A DNA stretch of 36,111 bases. Source: an uncultured Chitinophagaceae bacterium. GTDB lineage: Bacteria; Bacteroidota; Bacteroidia; Chitinophagales; Chitinophagaceae. Below the pieces are notes generated by a model that saw only the letters and a program-made list of their open reading frames with translations, made no database searches and was not told the DNA's origin. Every line of letters starts with the position of its first letter. The first letter of the stretch is position 1. The translations under genes and the position numbers were made by a program. The stretch is from the NCBI GenBank assembly GCA_934502905.1, contig CAKSVK010000012.1, positions 1 to 36,111 of the forward strand. The letters are read 5' to 3'. This document shows positions 17,501 through 24,256 of the stretch, piece after piece.

Positions 17501-18298
17501 CCAGGCGTAATTCCAGGTATCGTGTCCCCGGTTAGGATATTCTGTATATGTAAAGTTACCGCCATTAACAGCAGATTGTTTTGCTAAAGCACGAGCCGTA
17601 GCCGGAGGGGGGGCTATATCCAGAGCACCCTGGAAAAGCCATACCGGCAGAAATAAATTTTCGGTAATATTTGCACCTGATACACTGGACATCGGAACAG
17701 CTGATGCAGTCAGTTGCGGATAGTTTCGCATAAAAGACCAGGAAGAGGACCCTCCCCCGGACAAACCACTTACTGTAACCCTGAAAGGGTCTACCTGCAC
17801 TTCCGGCACCAAAAACTTCTCTATTAATTCAGCCAAGATCTGACGATGAGTAGCCGTAAAAGGCCCTTCCGTATTCTGAGGATATAACAGGAAACCATCA
17901 TACGTACCATTGTTTACCATGTTGCGATGTGCCTGGGCTCCATGATATAACTGGTATTCATTATCGTAAATAGGCCCGGGTTCCCCCATTCCGTGAAAGA
18001 AAATAAATAAAGCATATTTAGTCCCATTACCGGGCACATAATTCCTGGGGTACTTCAGCCTGAAGGCCATCCCCTTGTAGATATAACTTTTAAAATCGGA
18101 AGTATTCCAGCTTACCCTGTTGGTCTTTACCCATTTTCCTACCTGTCCCCAGGCAGGTTGAGCAGGCGGGTTGGCCGGATCATATACAACAATCGGGTCA
18201 TTAGGATCAAAGACCTGTCCTTTGACATCTCCCGCAAATCCGGTCATCAAAATAACAGACAGGATGCTAACAAAAAAACGAATTGTAGAATTACTCAT
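11549..18298 (-). CDS. Giant T9SS-secreted esterase/adhesin (2249 aa; esterase, Ig, FN3, PA14, malectin-like)
   Basis: A signal peptide (1-27) precedes an alpha/beta-hydrolase domain at about 75-285. It has an oxyanion-loop FFHG (100-103), nucleophile S180 in GLSGG, probable acid D227 and H259 in RGHDTW, resembling PHB-depolymerase/CE1-type esterases. Next come two Ig-like domains (290-440), FN3 domains (448-540, 545-630), a PA14 domain (631-778), FN3 (787-872), a second PA14 (876-1018), FN3 (1033-1125) and two cadherin/Ig-like domains (1127-1311). Three malectin-like modules (1319-1492, 1687-1856, 1955-2127) alternate with FN3 (1498-1588, 1862-1951) and an Ig-like domain (1590-1681). A Gly/Ser/Thr linker leads to a type A T9SS sorting domain (2163-2249) with GAYPTPF and SGVYYLQV. 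The protein is probably exported through T9SS and anchored at the surface, where it would deacylate and hold a complex glycan (inference). It has a clear promoter and terminator of its own. Confidence 0.93.
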   Translation of the reverse strand: MSNSTIRFFVSILSVILMTGFAGDVKGQVFDPNDPIVVYDPANPPAQPAWGQVGKWVKTNRVSWNTSDFKSYIYKGMAFRLKYPRNYVPGNGTKYALFIFFHGMGEPGPIYDNEYQLYHGAQAHRNMVNNGTYDGFLLYPQNTEGPFTATHRQILAELIEKFLVPEVQVDPFRVTVSGLSGGGSSSWSFMRNYPQLTASAVPMSSVSGANITENLFLPVWLFQGALDIAPPPATARALAKQSAVNGGNFTYTEYPNRGHDTWNYAWKEPDYYPFIKRAHKANPWVLHRRTSFCPGETINLTLGVTAGFEAYEWRKDGTVIAGATGNTLNVTSIGKYDCRLKRKGEWSPWSPIPVDIAYQGGSDIPEIQMKEFASRVLPSPDGKTSLELVVPEGYSGYKWVDASNAQVASTYNYLAQPGTYRVSIRGSATCETGFSAPFTVINANGPNKPDSVVNLILNKVSKSSLRLDWLSNPTAAHPATEFEVYMATKAGGPYRLAGITAETSYIADALTPGVKYYFVVRAINNTAAAPLSREVSGSTDVDNVPPTSPQNLKVVGTTQSSISVSWTEATDDVGVLGYDVYVNGVKTTFTDKTTYTIYNLSANQHYTVSVKAKDQSGNESPASNQVTAQAISQGLIYKYYTYTGSISALPNFDEMDPVSVGVMPNVSIDNRTQETNYAYMWEGEITIPVSGTYKFRTYSDDGSKLYIGTPYSHEATPLVNNDGSHTAQYKEGSIYLEAGVYPITVTYFQATAGQTMAISWTTPQSGGAYVPIPNSAFAGTPTTPGGAVPAKPTELTIVAPTLYNKVSLSWKDNSSNETAFEVFRSDNGLNFNTIAVLPANSVAYQDTTVAGATKYYYQVRAINQYGESDFDRSGRGVHYAYYETGIISQIPDFNTMLPVKTGRTTNFSLGMQERLDYFAVKYTGVITLPVSGSYTFYVSSNDGAKIYIGGEAETDVVVNHDGLQEAGNEVSQAKHLNAGTYPIVVKYFEATGDEVLIVSYKGPDGSGIDKQVIPFSVLGEEPVNVTTPVAPPAPGAPANLEAYERTSSSIRLKWTSNSGTNATKYQVYRSYRNNTDYFLYAELPADATTFSDTDLFSSTLFYYKVKAIGPGGESAFSNEVSATTLGLPAVIGVIENQYMKYGTQLQVPVTASNGSTEVLQLLAENLPAFGSFSSSGNNAGVITFSPNQSQQGVYNNITVKAINPQNDTTIISFSLTVNDNNPPVISDFQHIVMNEWETAEININATDADAGDALTWTFTQKPAFAVSEINNNSVKFTFSPKHTQAGVYNMLITVKDPKQGKDTATLTITVNPTSIPGRRVYVNFSSGAIAGPSTGWNNTNTATVPVNTTFSSLKDENGGTTTLGLKIVSSGFGVGNDGMNTGANSGVYPDNVLQSHYWIDGSRNIEISGLNASKRYNFTFFGSYNNDDRIYSAKYTIGTESVSLNAAKNTSNTAIITNVLAPENGILTLNIDRADDNNATRAYLTAIVIDELVDDASAPARPINMAARLESDTVKLSWTNVAYNADSYEVYRGVRLSGPYMLLNPGVTDNKLEHFDDASTASNKTYYYIVRVRNEHGVSNSQIVWVNVPNKAPKIEEIADVYLKVGETKNINISAVDDPTETVTLAVSGLPSFATFTDNGGGKGVITISSSDALATYPGITVTATDNYGASSSREFAIHVIDKLMTSTYINFNSAANPSNTAPWNDFNAGAAVAAGATLTHPKNELAATTPYVIRINEAMSSHAEAISTGNNGGVYADAVITTGFKSTAATRTVTVSGLPAGKYNLVFYGSSPSLDAPKQVYAVGSVKDTLDVASNFMKTARLVGLTPVNNQITVTISKLPSNSANIYLGALVIEAHNMELTPPSNLRVKKNRKTSLEIEWDVNESASGSTLELWRSSAPGTGYVKIADLSGTAKSYTDNGLTPATVYYYKMRARNGGSVSEYSPYLGAATVQYTIDVNFNDGSPGSMAPAPWNNTNQLLTDGFELSNMMNADYQRTGINLSVVQNFNGYDDFNGSNTGNNSGVVPDNVMKSFYYIQYGELVKLKVTGLNQSMSYNFVFFSSSKDPIGIYTHYIIGDKTAVLDWRNNTTNTAQINAMPDATGSVEILIMTATQGSKGYLNGLSIQAVPVAPGGSGGTSGRGGTDEQVSLTGTGNSADVKASQITIGAYPTPFVNDVTVDLNLKVAKPKLVVLLRDGAGKLVFSRILENVPAGRSLHKLDLSGKNTTSGVYYLQVLSTHDGESSVIKIMK

Positions 18299-18682
18299 AT
18301 ACGTACATTCAATTTGTATAGATTTTCCAAAGGAAATGGTATTGAATTAAACGACCTTGCAAAATTATACAATACGAATATTCGCCAAAAGGAACAGGGA
18401 TTTAAAAGAATGACATTGAAAGCCTGAACAGGCACAATCAGTCAATTTATCTTGCAAGGTAAACAACATTTTCTGATTGAACAATTAACAAAGTTCAAAT
18501 TCCCGACTGTAATTCACCATCCTCAAAGTCAATTATTTGTACCTTAAACACTCATTTGTGCCCCCTCACTCTTATTTGTATTTCTGCCGGCAAACATAAA
18601 AGCAGAATTAACTTTTATATGCAACGAATACCTGCTTATTTTGCTCAGGGTTAGCAAGTGTCCGTAACCAGAACCAGCGCAA
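18299..18682. other. Divergent intergenic region
   Basis: This 384-nt AT-rich region separates two divergent genes for T9SS cargo proteins. It contains the minus-strand promoter near 18360-18390. On the plus side I find no exact TAnnTTTG; only near matches (CTCATTTG, CTTATTTG around 18550-18575) are seen. A plus-strand reading frame at 18158-18427 mostly overlaps the 5' end of the giant gene antisense and has no recognisable content. Confidence 0.45.
18360..18390 (-). promoter_or_regulatory. Promoter of the giant T9SS gene (TTTTG, 18-nt spacer, TAATTTTG)
   Basis: On the minus strand a TTTTGG element at 18385-18390 is followed, with 18 nt between the TTG and the -7 box, by TAATTTTG at 18360-18367. 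Both boxes and the spacing fit the Bacteroidota housekeeping promoter. The predicted start site lies near 18355, giving a leader of about 55 nt. Confidence 0.6.
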
Positions 18683-20686
18683 ATGCATCCAAAATATCTG
18701 ACCATCTTACTGATTTTTATTTCTGAATATATATACGCTCAAACTTGCACAACGTTGGGTCAAACCCCTGCAACAGCCTTCCCGGTTTGTGGAACTTCCA
18801 CTTTCTCCCAAACCATTGTGCCGGAATGCGGGGGCAGGCAAATTACAGTACCGGGCTGCAATGATGGCGCTTCTTATGGCGATCTGAACCCCTTTTGGTA
18901 CAAATTTACCTGCTTTTCCTCAGGCACCCTCGGGTTTACGATTACCCCGATGACATCGAGTGATGATTACGACTGGCAGCTTTTTGACATCACCGGGCGC
19001 AACCCCGAAGATGTTTATACCGATCTTGCATTATATATAACCAGTAACTGGTCTGCCCGGCCCGGCGCCACCGGCACCGCAGCAAATGCCAATTCCGCTA
19101 CCAATTGTGCGGGGTACGACTACGCTAACATGAGCAGGATGCCTTTTATTACGGAGGGACGGCAATACCTCCTGCTCGTCAGTCATTTTACCGATTCCAG
19201 CCAAAGTGGCTACACGCTCAGCTTTGGAGGCGGCACTGCCAGCATTACCGACCCTAAAGAACCGCATACGGAGAAGGCCAGGGCATTCTGCGATGGCAAC
19301 ACGATATTGCTGAAACTGAACAAAAAAATGCGCTGCAATACACTTGCCCGTGACGGCAGTGATTTCAGGCTATCATCCGGCAATATCAGAGGGGCGAGCT
19401 CGCTTACCTGCAGTTCAGGATTTGATATGGACTCCATTGCGATTACCCTGGAGCAACCTATTGCACCGGGCGATTATTCATTGTTTATAAAGAAAGGCAG
19501 CGACGGAAATACATTGATGGATTATTGTGACCGGGAGATTCCCGATGGGGAAAGGATCGACTTCACGCTTGAGCCGGTTCACCCCACACCTATGGACAGC
19601 CTTGCGCCGGTAGGATGCGCCCCGGATATATTACAACTGGTCTTCAGCAAACCGATCCGGTGCAATTCACTAAGCGGTAACGGATCCGAGTTCCGCATAA
19701 CGGGTTCAACAACCGTGAACGTCATTGATGCATATGGTAGCTGTGAGAATAACGGGAACAGCGAAAGCATATTCGTCCGGCTTTCAGCACCGATCACAAC
19801 CAGGGGCAGCTACACCATCACATTGGTGACAGGCACAGATGGCAACACAATCATCGATGAATGCGGTGAGCAGACGCCCGCCGGAGCAAATATCTCCTTC
19901 CATACAGTTGATACTGTAGACGCTTCCTTTACCTACGATATAAGGTTTGGATGCGAAAGAGACACTATTTTATATGCACATCCGGGAGGAAATGATGTCA
20001 ATGCCTGGTTATGGACCTTTGAGGATGGTAATACCCATAAGTTTCAAAATCCACAGAAGATTTATTCTGTTTTTGGCGAAAAAAATGCCACCCTGGTGGT
20101 ATCAAACGGGGTATGCAGCGACACGGCATTCAATACCGTAATGCTGGATAATGAGCTGATCGCCGCATTTGACGCTTCGGAATTTATTTGCCCGGAAGAC
20201 TCCGTGGCTTATACGGATCAGAGTAAAGGGCGCATTATATCCTGGAGCTGGAACCTTGGCAATAACCATGTCAGTCAATTGCAGCGCCCGGAGCGGGTTA
20301 AATATCCCTCCCCCATGATCAACGAGAGCTATGAGATACAATTGATGGTAGAAGATGATATAGGCTGCCGGGATACAATTTCAAAAAAAGTGACCGTTGT
20401 TACAAGCTGCTATGTTTCTGTTCCCACAGCCTTTACTCCAAATGGTGACGGGCTGAACGATTACCTTTATCCCATCAATGCATATAAGGCAGATAATCTG
20501 ATATTCAGGGTATTTAATGTTTACGGACAAAAAGTATTTGAAACCAGGGACAGGACGCAAAAGTGGGATGGAACAATAAATGGTATACAACAGGCTCCCG
20601 GAACCTATGTATGGACATTAGCCTACACACACAGGGATATTGGTCAAAATTTTAATTTAAAAGGAACTATACTGCTGATAAGATAG
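18683..20686 (+). CDS. Gliding-motility-type (CHU_C) T9SS surface protein with PKD-like domains
   Basis: A 667-residue secreted protein. The signal peptide spans residues 1-20 (ILLIFISEYIYAQ). An N-terminal cysteine-rich beta domain (21 to about 180) contains a PPC-like stretch YLLLVSHFTDSSQSGYTLSF. Two tandem domains of about 100 residues follow (about 195-305 and 315-415), each with an R-C-N-x-L / GSDFRL or GSEFRI and DGNT core, resembling SwmB/Big-type repeats. Two PKD-like domains follow, with LWTFEDGN and WSWNLGN in place of WDFGDG. The C-terminal 95 residues form the gliding-motility-associated (type B T9SS) domain, with PTAFTPNGDGLNDYLYP, VFNVYGQKVFE and PGTYVW. Such proteins are exported by T9SS, often as adhesins. 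No enzymatic motif is seen. Confidence 0.93.
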   Translation: MHPKYLTILLIFISEYIYAQTCTTLGQTPATAFPVCGTSTFSQTIVPECGGRQITVPGCNDGASYGDLNPFWYKFTCFSSGTLGFTITPMTSSDDYDWQLFDITGRNPEDVYTDLALYITSNWSARPGATGTAANANSATNCAGYDYANMSRMPFITEGRQYLLLVSHFTDSSQSGYTLSFGGGTASITDPKEPHTEKARAFCDGNTILLKLNKKMRCNTLARDGSDFRLSSGNIRGASSLTCSSGFDMDSIAITLEQPIAPGDYSLFIKKGSDGNTLMDYCDREIPDGERIDFTLEPVHPTPMDSLAPVGCAPDILQLVFSKPIRCNSLSGNGSEFRITGSTTVNVIDAYGSCENNGNSESIFVRLSAPITTRGSYTITLVTGTDGNTIIDECGEQTPAGANISFHTVDTVDASFTYDIRFGCERDTILYAHPGGNDVNAWLWTFEDGNTHKFQNPQKIYSVFGEKNATLVVSNGVCSDTAFNTVMLDNELIAAFDASEFICPEDSVAYTDQSKGRIISWSWNLGNNHVSQLQRPERVKYPSPMINESYEIQLMVEDDIGCRDTISKKVTVVTSCYVSVPTAFTPNGDGLNDYLYPINAYKADNLIFRVFNVYGQKVFETRDRTQKWDGTINGIQQAPGTYVWTLAYTHRDIGQNFNLKGTILLIR

Positions 20687-20695
20687 GGGGATGGT

Positions 20696-20775
20696 GGATT
20701 GCTGATGCAGAGATTGCTGATAGACGATTTTATATGCAGTTACATCGGCAATCCCAAAATCAAAAATCAGAGATC
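20696..20775. repeat. Heptad-spaced inverted element A
   Basis: Between the gliding-type gene and aroE, five GAT words start at 20697, 20704, 20712, 20719 and 20726. Five ATC words start at 20744, 20751, 20759, 20766 and 20773. Both series have spacing 7, 8, 7, 7. GGATTGCTGAT (20696-20706) can pair with ATCGGCAATCC (20744-20754) with one G-T pair, and GATTGCTGAT is directly repeated at 20712-20721. The right end touches the aroE promoter. Confidence 0.65.
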
Positions 20776-20781
20776 AAGTAT

Positions 20782-20789
20782 TATTTTTG
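20782..20789 (+). promoter_or_regulatory. -7 box (TATTTTTG) directly before aroE
   Basis: TATTTTTG matches TAnnTTTG and is followed by GGTC and the aroE ATG at 20794. The predicted start site is about one base before the ATG, so the message may be leaderless. This also supports the ATG at 20794 over an upstream in-frame ATG at 20734, which lies inside the repeat element. Confidence 0.55.
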
Positions 20790-20793
20790 GGTC

Positions 20794-21525
20794 ATGAAGT
20801 TATATGGACTTATTGGTTTTCCGCTGGGACATTCTTTTTCGAAACAATATTTCACTGAAAAATTCAATGCTGAAAAGCTCGATTGCAAATTCGAGAACTT
20901 TCCTATAGAAGATATTACCCTGCTGCCGGGACTGCTGAAAGAGAATCCCGATCTGACGGGACTGTGTGTGACCATTCCTTACAAAGAAAAAGTCATACCC
21001 TACCTGGATACCCTGTCGGAGGAAGTTAAGCATATACAGGCCTGCAACTCGATATACATCAAAAACGGAAAGCTGACAGGATATAATACAGACACAGCGG
21101 GATTTGAAAAATCGCTGAATTCGAAGCTGAAACAGCATCATTCGCAGGCATTGATACTGGGTACGGGCGGCGCTGCAAAAGCAGTAGAATACGTTCTCCA
21201 TAAAAAAGGTATTTCCTGCCGGAAAGTGAGCCGAACTGCCAGTCCGGACACATTTACCTACGAAGAACTTACGCCCGGTATCATTCAACGTTATCCTTTA
21301 ATTATAAATACTTCTCCGGTAGGCACCTACCCCCACCACAACAATTATCCCCGGATACCCTACGAAGCTATAGGTCCGCAGCATCTGCTGTTTGACCTGG
21401 TATATAATCCTCCTAAAACAATTTTCTTGCAAAAAGGCGAAGAAAAAGGCGCTGAGATATTAAACGGTTACGATATGCTGATAGAGCAGGCGGAAGTAAG
21501 CTGGAGAATATGGAATGAAAAATAG
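20794..21525 (+). CDS. aroE: Shikimate dehydrogenase AroE
   Basis: It reduces 3-dehydroshikimate to shikimate with NADPH in aromatic amino-acid synthesis. With the start at MKLYGLIGFPLGHSFS the protein has 243 residues, short but usual for Bacteroidota AroE. Substrate-binding and catalytic landmarks are GHSFS (12-16), K64 in TIPYKEK, N85 in ACNSI and D100 in GYNTD. The dinucleotide-binding loop is LGTGGAAKAV at 122-131. A longer frame from an ATG at 20734 would add 20 residues with no family similarity, encoded in an intergenic repeat, so I reject it. The gene converges on tatA and shares the intergenic hairpin at 21546-21585. Confidence 0.97.
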   Translation: MKLYGLIGFPLGHSFSKQYFTEKFNAEKLDCKFENFPIEDITLLPGLLKENPDLTGLCVTIPYKEKVIPYLDTLSEEVKHIQACNSIYIKNGKLTGYNTDTAGFEKSLNSKLKQHHSQALILGTGGAAKAVEYVLHKKGISCRKVSRTASPDTFTYEELTPGIIQRYPLIINTSPVGTYPHHNNYPRIPYEAIGPQHLLFDLVYNPPKTIFLQKGEEKGAEILNGYDMLIEQAEVSWRIWNEK

Positions 21526-21536
21526 TGCAGCATAAG

Positions 21537-21585
21537 CAAAATAAAACTGCCGCGTGTGCATACCATGGCATGTACCAGCGGCAGT
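21537..21585 (-). terminator. Terminator between tatA and aroE
   Basis: ACTGCCGC (21546-21553) pairs perfectly with GCGGCAGT (21578-21585). On the minus strand the stem is followed by TTTATTTTGC, so it terminates tatA. On the plus strand the T tract is weak, so aroE may be served less well. Confidence 0.65.
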
Positions 21586-21612
21586 AATCTCTTATTAGGC
21601 AGATATCGAAAA

Positions 21613-21834
21613 TCAGGAAGCCTGTTGTTTGGCGTCCTTTTCGTTCATTCCTTCTTCAATTTCTTTTTTCACATTGCTCTTCGCATCGTTAAACTCACGA
21701 ATTCCCTTACCTATACCACGCATAAACTCAGGAATTTTCCTTCCCCCAAAAAGAATCAAAACAGCAAGAATGATCAACACCCATTCAGTCCCTCCCGGCA
21801 TTGATATCAATAAGGAATTGTAATTTGATAACAT
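21613..21834 (-). CDS. tatA: Twin-arginine translocase subunit TatA/E
   Basis: A 73-residue membrane protein that forms the pore part of the Tat system for exporting folded proteins. A short N-terminal tail leads to a transmembrane helix at about 17-30 (EWVLIILAVLILFG), then the hinge FGGRKIPEF (29-37) and an amphipathic helix RGIGKGIREFNDAKSNVKKE. The charged C-terminus is short. The ATG at 21834 is preferred over one at 21801 because it leaves a normal 25-nt leader after a TAACTTTG box. No tatC is adjacent. TatB function cannot be excluded, since Bacteroidota often use TatA-like proteins only. Confidence 0.95.
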   Translation of the reverse strand: MLSNYNSLLISMPGGTEWVLIILAVLILFGGRKIPEFMRGIGKGIREFNDAKSNVKKEIEEGMNEKDAKQQAS

Positions 21835-21859
21835 CTCTATTAAAATTTTATTAGGTAAA

Positions 21860-21892
21860 CAAAGTTACACTTTTAATTGTTTTATCCACCAA
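21860..21892 (-). promoter_or_regulatory. Promoter of tatA (TTG, 22-nt spacer, TAACTTTG)
   Basis: Minus-strand TAACTTTG at 21860-21867 matches the -7 consensus. A TTG at 21890-21892 lies 22 nt further upstream, at the long end of the accepted spacing. The ATG follows the -7 box by 25 nt. Confidence 0.5.
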
Positions 21893-21932
21893 CTAAAATG
21901 CAGATGAAGTTACTTAACCTTCCTTTAACAAC

Positions 21933-21960
21933 AAACGGAAATCTTAAAAGACTTCCGTTT
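21933..21960 (-). terminator. Terminator of rplS
   Basis: AAACGGAA (21933-21940) pairs with TTCCGTTT (21953-21960). After one mismatch an inner TCTT/AAGA extends the stem around an AA loop. On the minus strand the stem is followed by GTTGTT. It starts 27 nt beyond the rplS stop. Confidence 0.6.
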
Positions 21961-21987
21961 GCCATAAATATTCTAAGATCCGGTAAA

Positions 21988-22350
21988 TCAGATGCTGACT
22001 CTTTTTTCCTTGATCCTTGCACTCTTACCACTACGGCTGCGCAGGTAATATAGTTTAGCGCGGCGCACTTTACCCACTTTGTGCAATACAATAGAATCAA
22101 TATTGGGAGAAAAAACGGGGAATGTTCTCTCTACACCTACTCCGTCAGATATTTTACGAACGGTGAAAGTAGCTGTAGCACCAGTGCCCTGGCGTTTAAT
22201 TACATCACCTTTAAACCCCTGTATACGGGTTTTGTTTCCTTCCACTACTTTATAATTAACGGTAACATTATCGCCCGCTTTAAAATTGGGGAAGCTTTTA
22301 CCGGCATTTGTAGCTAACTGCTCATGAATATATTGAACCGCTGTGCTCAT
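21988..22350 (-). CDS. rplS: 50S ribosomal protein L19
   Basis: A 120-residue ribosomal protein located at the 30S-50S interface. Recognisable segments are [54 protein letters not shown] and [21 protein letters not shown], all conserved in L19. Length is normal. It is transcribed alone, with an excellent promoter 20 nt upstream and its own terminator. In many bacteria it follows trmD directly; here the two are separated by about 17.6 kb, although both remain on the minus strand. Confidence 0.98.
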   Translation of the reverse strand: MSTAVQYIHEQLATNAGKSFPNFKAGDNVTVNYKVVEGNKTRIQGFKGDVIKRQGTGATATFTVRKISDGVGVERTFPVFSPNIDSIVLHKVGKVRRAKLYYLRSRSGKSARIKEKRVSI

Positions 22351-22370
22351 AACTATTAAATTAAGGGTCG

Positions 22371-22400
22371 CAAAGGTAGTAATTGTAATTAGTAAATCAA
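22371..22400 (-). promoter_or_regulatory. Promoter of rplS (TTTTG, 19-nt spacer, TACCTTTG)
   Basis: Minus-strand TACCTTTG lies at 22371-22378. A TTG at 22398-22400 within TTTTGA is 19 nt upstream. This is the best full promoter match in the window, and a leader of about 16 nt fits a highly expressed ribosomal protein gene. Confidence 0.7.
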
Positions 22401-22432
22401 AATTTAGTTTAACAAAAAACTATTATCGCCCT

Positions 22433-23998
22433 TTATCTTGCTACATTTACCGCTCTTTTTTCCCGTATAACGGTTACCTTGATCTGCCCGGGGTAGGTCA
22501 TTTCAGTCTGTATCTTCTGGGCAATCTCAAAACTCAGCTTTTCGCTGTCTGCATCGCTCATTTTGTCTGCTTCTGCAATTACCCTCAGCTCGCGGCCGGC
22601 CTGGATGGCATAGGCTTTTTCTACACCTGTATAACCCAATGCCAGGTTTTCCAGGTCTTTGATACGTTGCAGGTATTGCTGCATGATCTCCCTTCTTGCA
22701 CCGGGCCGTGCGCCACTGATAGCATCGCAGGCCTGGATAATGGGGGATATAACATATTGCATTTCAATCTCATCGTGGTGAGCGCCGATGGCATTGACCA
22801 CTGCAGGGTTCTCACCATATTTTTCCGCCAGCTTGGCACCGAGCAAAGCGTGGCTCAGTTCGCTTTCTTCATCAGGTACTTTACCAATATCATGCAGCAG
22901 CCCTGCTCTTTTAGCCAACTTGGGATTGAGCCCCAGTTCTGCGGCCATGGTAGCGCAAAGATTGGCAGTCTCCCGGCTGTGCATCAACAGGTTTTGACCA
23001 TAGGAAGACCTGAACCGCATTCTTCCAACCATACGCACCAGCTCCTTATGTAAACCGTGTATACCCAGTTCGATCACTGTCCGCTCTCCTATGTCAAGCA
23101 CCTGCTCTTCCAGTTGTTTGCGGGTTTTTTCTACCACCTCCTCTATACGTGCCGGGTGAATACGCCCATCTGTCACCAATCTTTGCAACGATAACCTGGC
23201 TATCTCCCTGCGCAGAGGGTCAAAGGAAGACAACACAATAGCTTCCGGTGTATCGTCCACGATCAGGTCAACGCCGGTAGCCGCTTCTATAGCCCTGATG
23301 TTACGCCCTTCCCGTCCAATGATCTGCCCTTTGATCTCATCTGTTTCCAGGTTAAATACGGTTACCGTATTTTCTATGGTCTGTTCTGCTGCCGTACGCT
23401 GAATGGTTTGTATGATCAGCTTGCGGGCTTCCTTATTTGCTTTGATCTTCGCCTCTTCAATAATTTCCTGCTGCATACCCAGTGCCTGGGTTTGTGCTTC
23501 CTGCTTTAAGCTTTCTACCAACTGGGCCTTTGCTTCTTCCGCTGATAAAGCCGCTATTTTCTCCAGCCTGCGGATATGCTCTTCCTGGTGCTTTTCCAGT
23601 TCCGTTCTTTTCTGATTAACAACTTCTATCTGCCGGTTCAGGTTTTCCTTGATCGCATCATTCTCTTTTACCTGCTTTTCAATATTTTCAATTTTCTGGT
23701 TCAGGCTTTGTTCTTTCTGACGGGAACGGTTTTCAGAGTCATTGATCTTTTTATTTTTTTCCAGGATAACCTTGTCATGCTCTGCCTGCAACTGAACTAT
23801 TTTTTCCTTTGCTTCCAGCAGTTTTTCTTTCTTGAGCGTTTCGGTGGCTATCTGTGCATCGGCAATTGTTTTTTTAGCCAGCAGATCAGCTTCTTCCAGC
23901 TGTTTTTTGGTGTTGGCAGCAAAAATGAATTTACCCAACACAACACCTATAATTATCCCCGCCACAGCGAGTATTATGGACAAGACACTTAATTCCAT
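22433..23998 (-). CDS. rny: Ribonuclease Y
   Basis: A membrane-anchored endoribonuclease of 521 residues that starts mRNA decay. An N-terminal transmembrane helix (about 5-25, [15 protein letters not shown]) is followed by a long charged coiled coil (30-200). A KH RNA-binding domain lies around 205-270, with [13 protein letters not shown] at 226-238. The HD phosphodiesterase domain has H369/D370 in GLLHDIGK and GAHHDE at 405-410. The C-terminus ends [16 protein letters not shown], as expected. It lies 82 nt upstream of rplS on the same strand, but rplS has its own promoter. A TATCTTCG sequence at 24074-24081 (minus strand) is a possible promoter variant, giving a leader of about 75 nt. Confidence 0.98.
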   Translation of the reverse strand: MELSVLSIILAVAGIIIGVVLGKFIFAANTKKQLEEADLLAKKTIADAQIATETLKKEKLLEAKEKIVQLQAEHDKVILEKNKKINDSENRSRQKEQSLNQKIENIEKQVKENDAIKENLNRQIEVVNQKRTELEKHQEEHIRRLEKIAALSAEEAKAQLVESLKQEAQTQALGMQQEIIEEAKIKANKEARKLIIQTIQRTAAEQTIENTVTVFNLETDEIKGQIIGREGRNIRAIEAATGVDLIVDDTPEAIVLSSFDPLRREIARLSLQRLVTDGRIHPARIEEVVEKTRKQLEEQVLDIGERTVIELGIHGLHKELVRMVGRMRFRSSYGQNLLMHSRETANLCATMAAELGLNPKLAKRAGLLHDIGKVPDEESELSHALLGAKLAEKYGENPAVVNAIGAHHDEIEMQYVISPIIQACDAISGARPGARREIMQQYLQRIKDLENLALGYTGVEKAYAIQAGRELRVIAEADKMSDADSEKLSFEIAQKIQTEMTYPGQIKVTVIREKRAVNVAR

Positions 23999-24125
23999 TG
24001 ATTTTTAGTTTAAACTATTCTTTTATTATTTTCCTTCCTATGTGCTTTTTTCACCATAGCAAGATGTAATAGGCGAAGATACGAAAGAAGTTTTGAGTTT
24101 TTGGAGACAAGTTTTGAAGGAGACA

Positions 24126-24252
24126 CAGGATACAGGTTGCAGGATATGGGAACACAGGAGTATGCAGGACACAAGGCACAAGATGCAGGTCTGCAGCAGG
24201 ATATTGCGTGTGCCTTCAGACCTGCAACCTGTATCCTGAGACCCGCGACCTG
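24126..24252. repeat. Heptad-spaced inverted element B
   Basis: This region just after the rocD stop is built of seven-base words. CAGG starts at 24126, 24133 and 24140, then TGGG at 24147 and CAGG at 24155. CCTG starts at 24221, 24228 and 24235, then CCCG at 24242 and CCTG at 24249. The outer arms contain an 18-bp perfect inverted repeat (24126-24143 with 24221-24238). A second 10-bp pair (24184-24193 with 24217-24226) shares part of the right arm, so the two hairpins exclude each other. Frames across it encode only repeat-derived peptides. Confidence 0.7.
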
Positions 24253-24256
24253 CCCC

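Noticed and set aside
11549..18298. Possible fusion or frameshift in the very long gene
   Set aside because: The frame is continuous, domain boundaries are regular, and signal peptide and T9SS tail are at the correct ends.
18158..18427. 89-codon plus-strand frame
   Set aside because: Mostly antisense to the signal-peptide region of the giant gene; it overlaps that gene's promoter and has no domain.
20734..20793. N-terminal extension of AroE by 20 residues
   Set aside because: The extension is encoded in the repeat element; the family start is MKLYGLIGFPLGHS, right after a -7 box.
24126..24252. CRISPR array
   Set aside because: Repeat units are only 7 nt, are degenerate and sit in inverted arms, with no spacers and no cas genes nearby.
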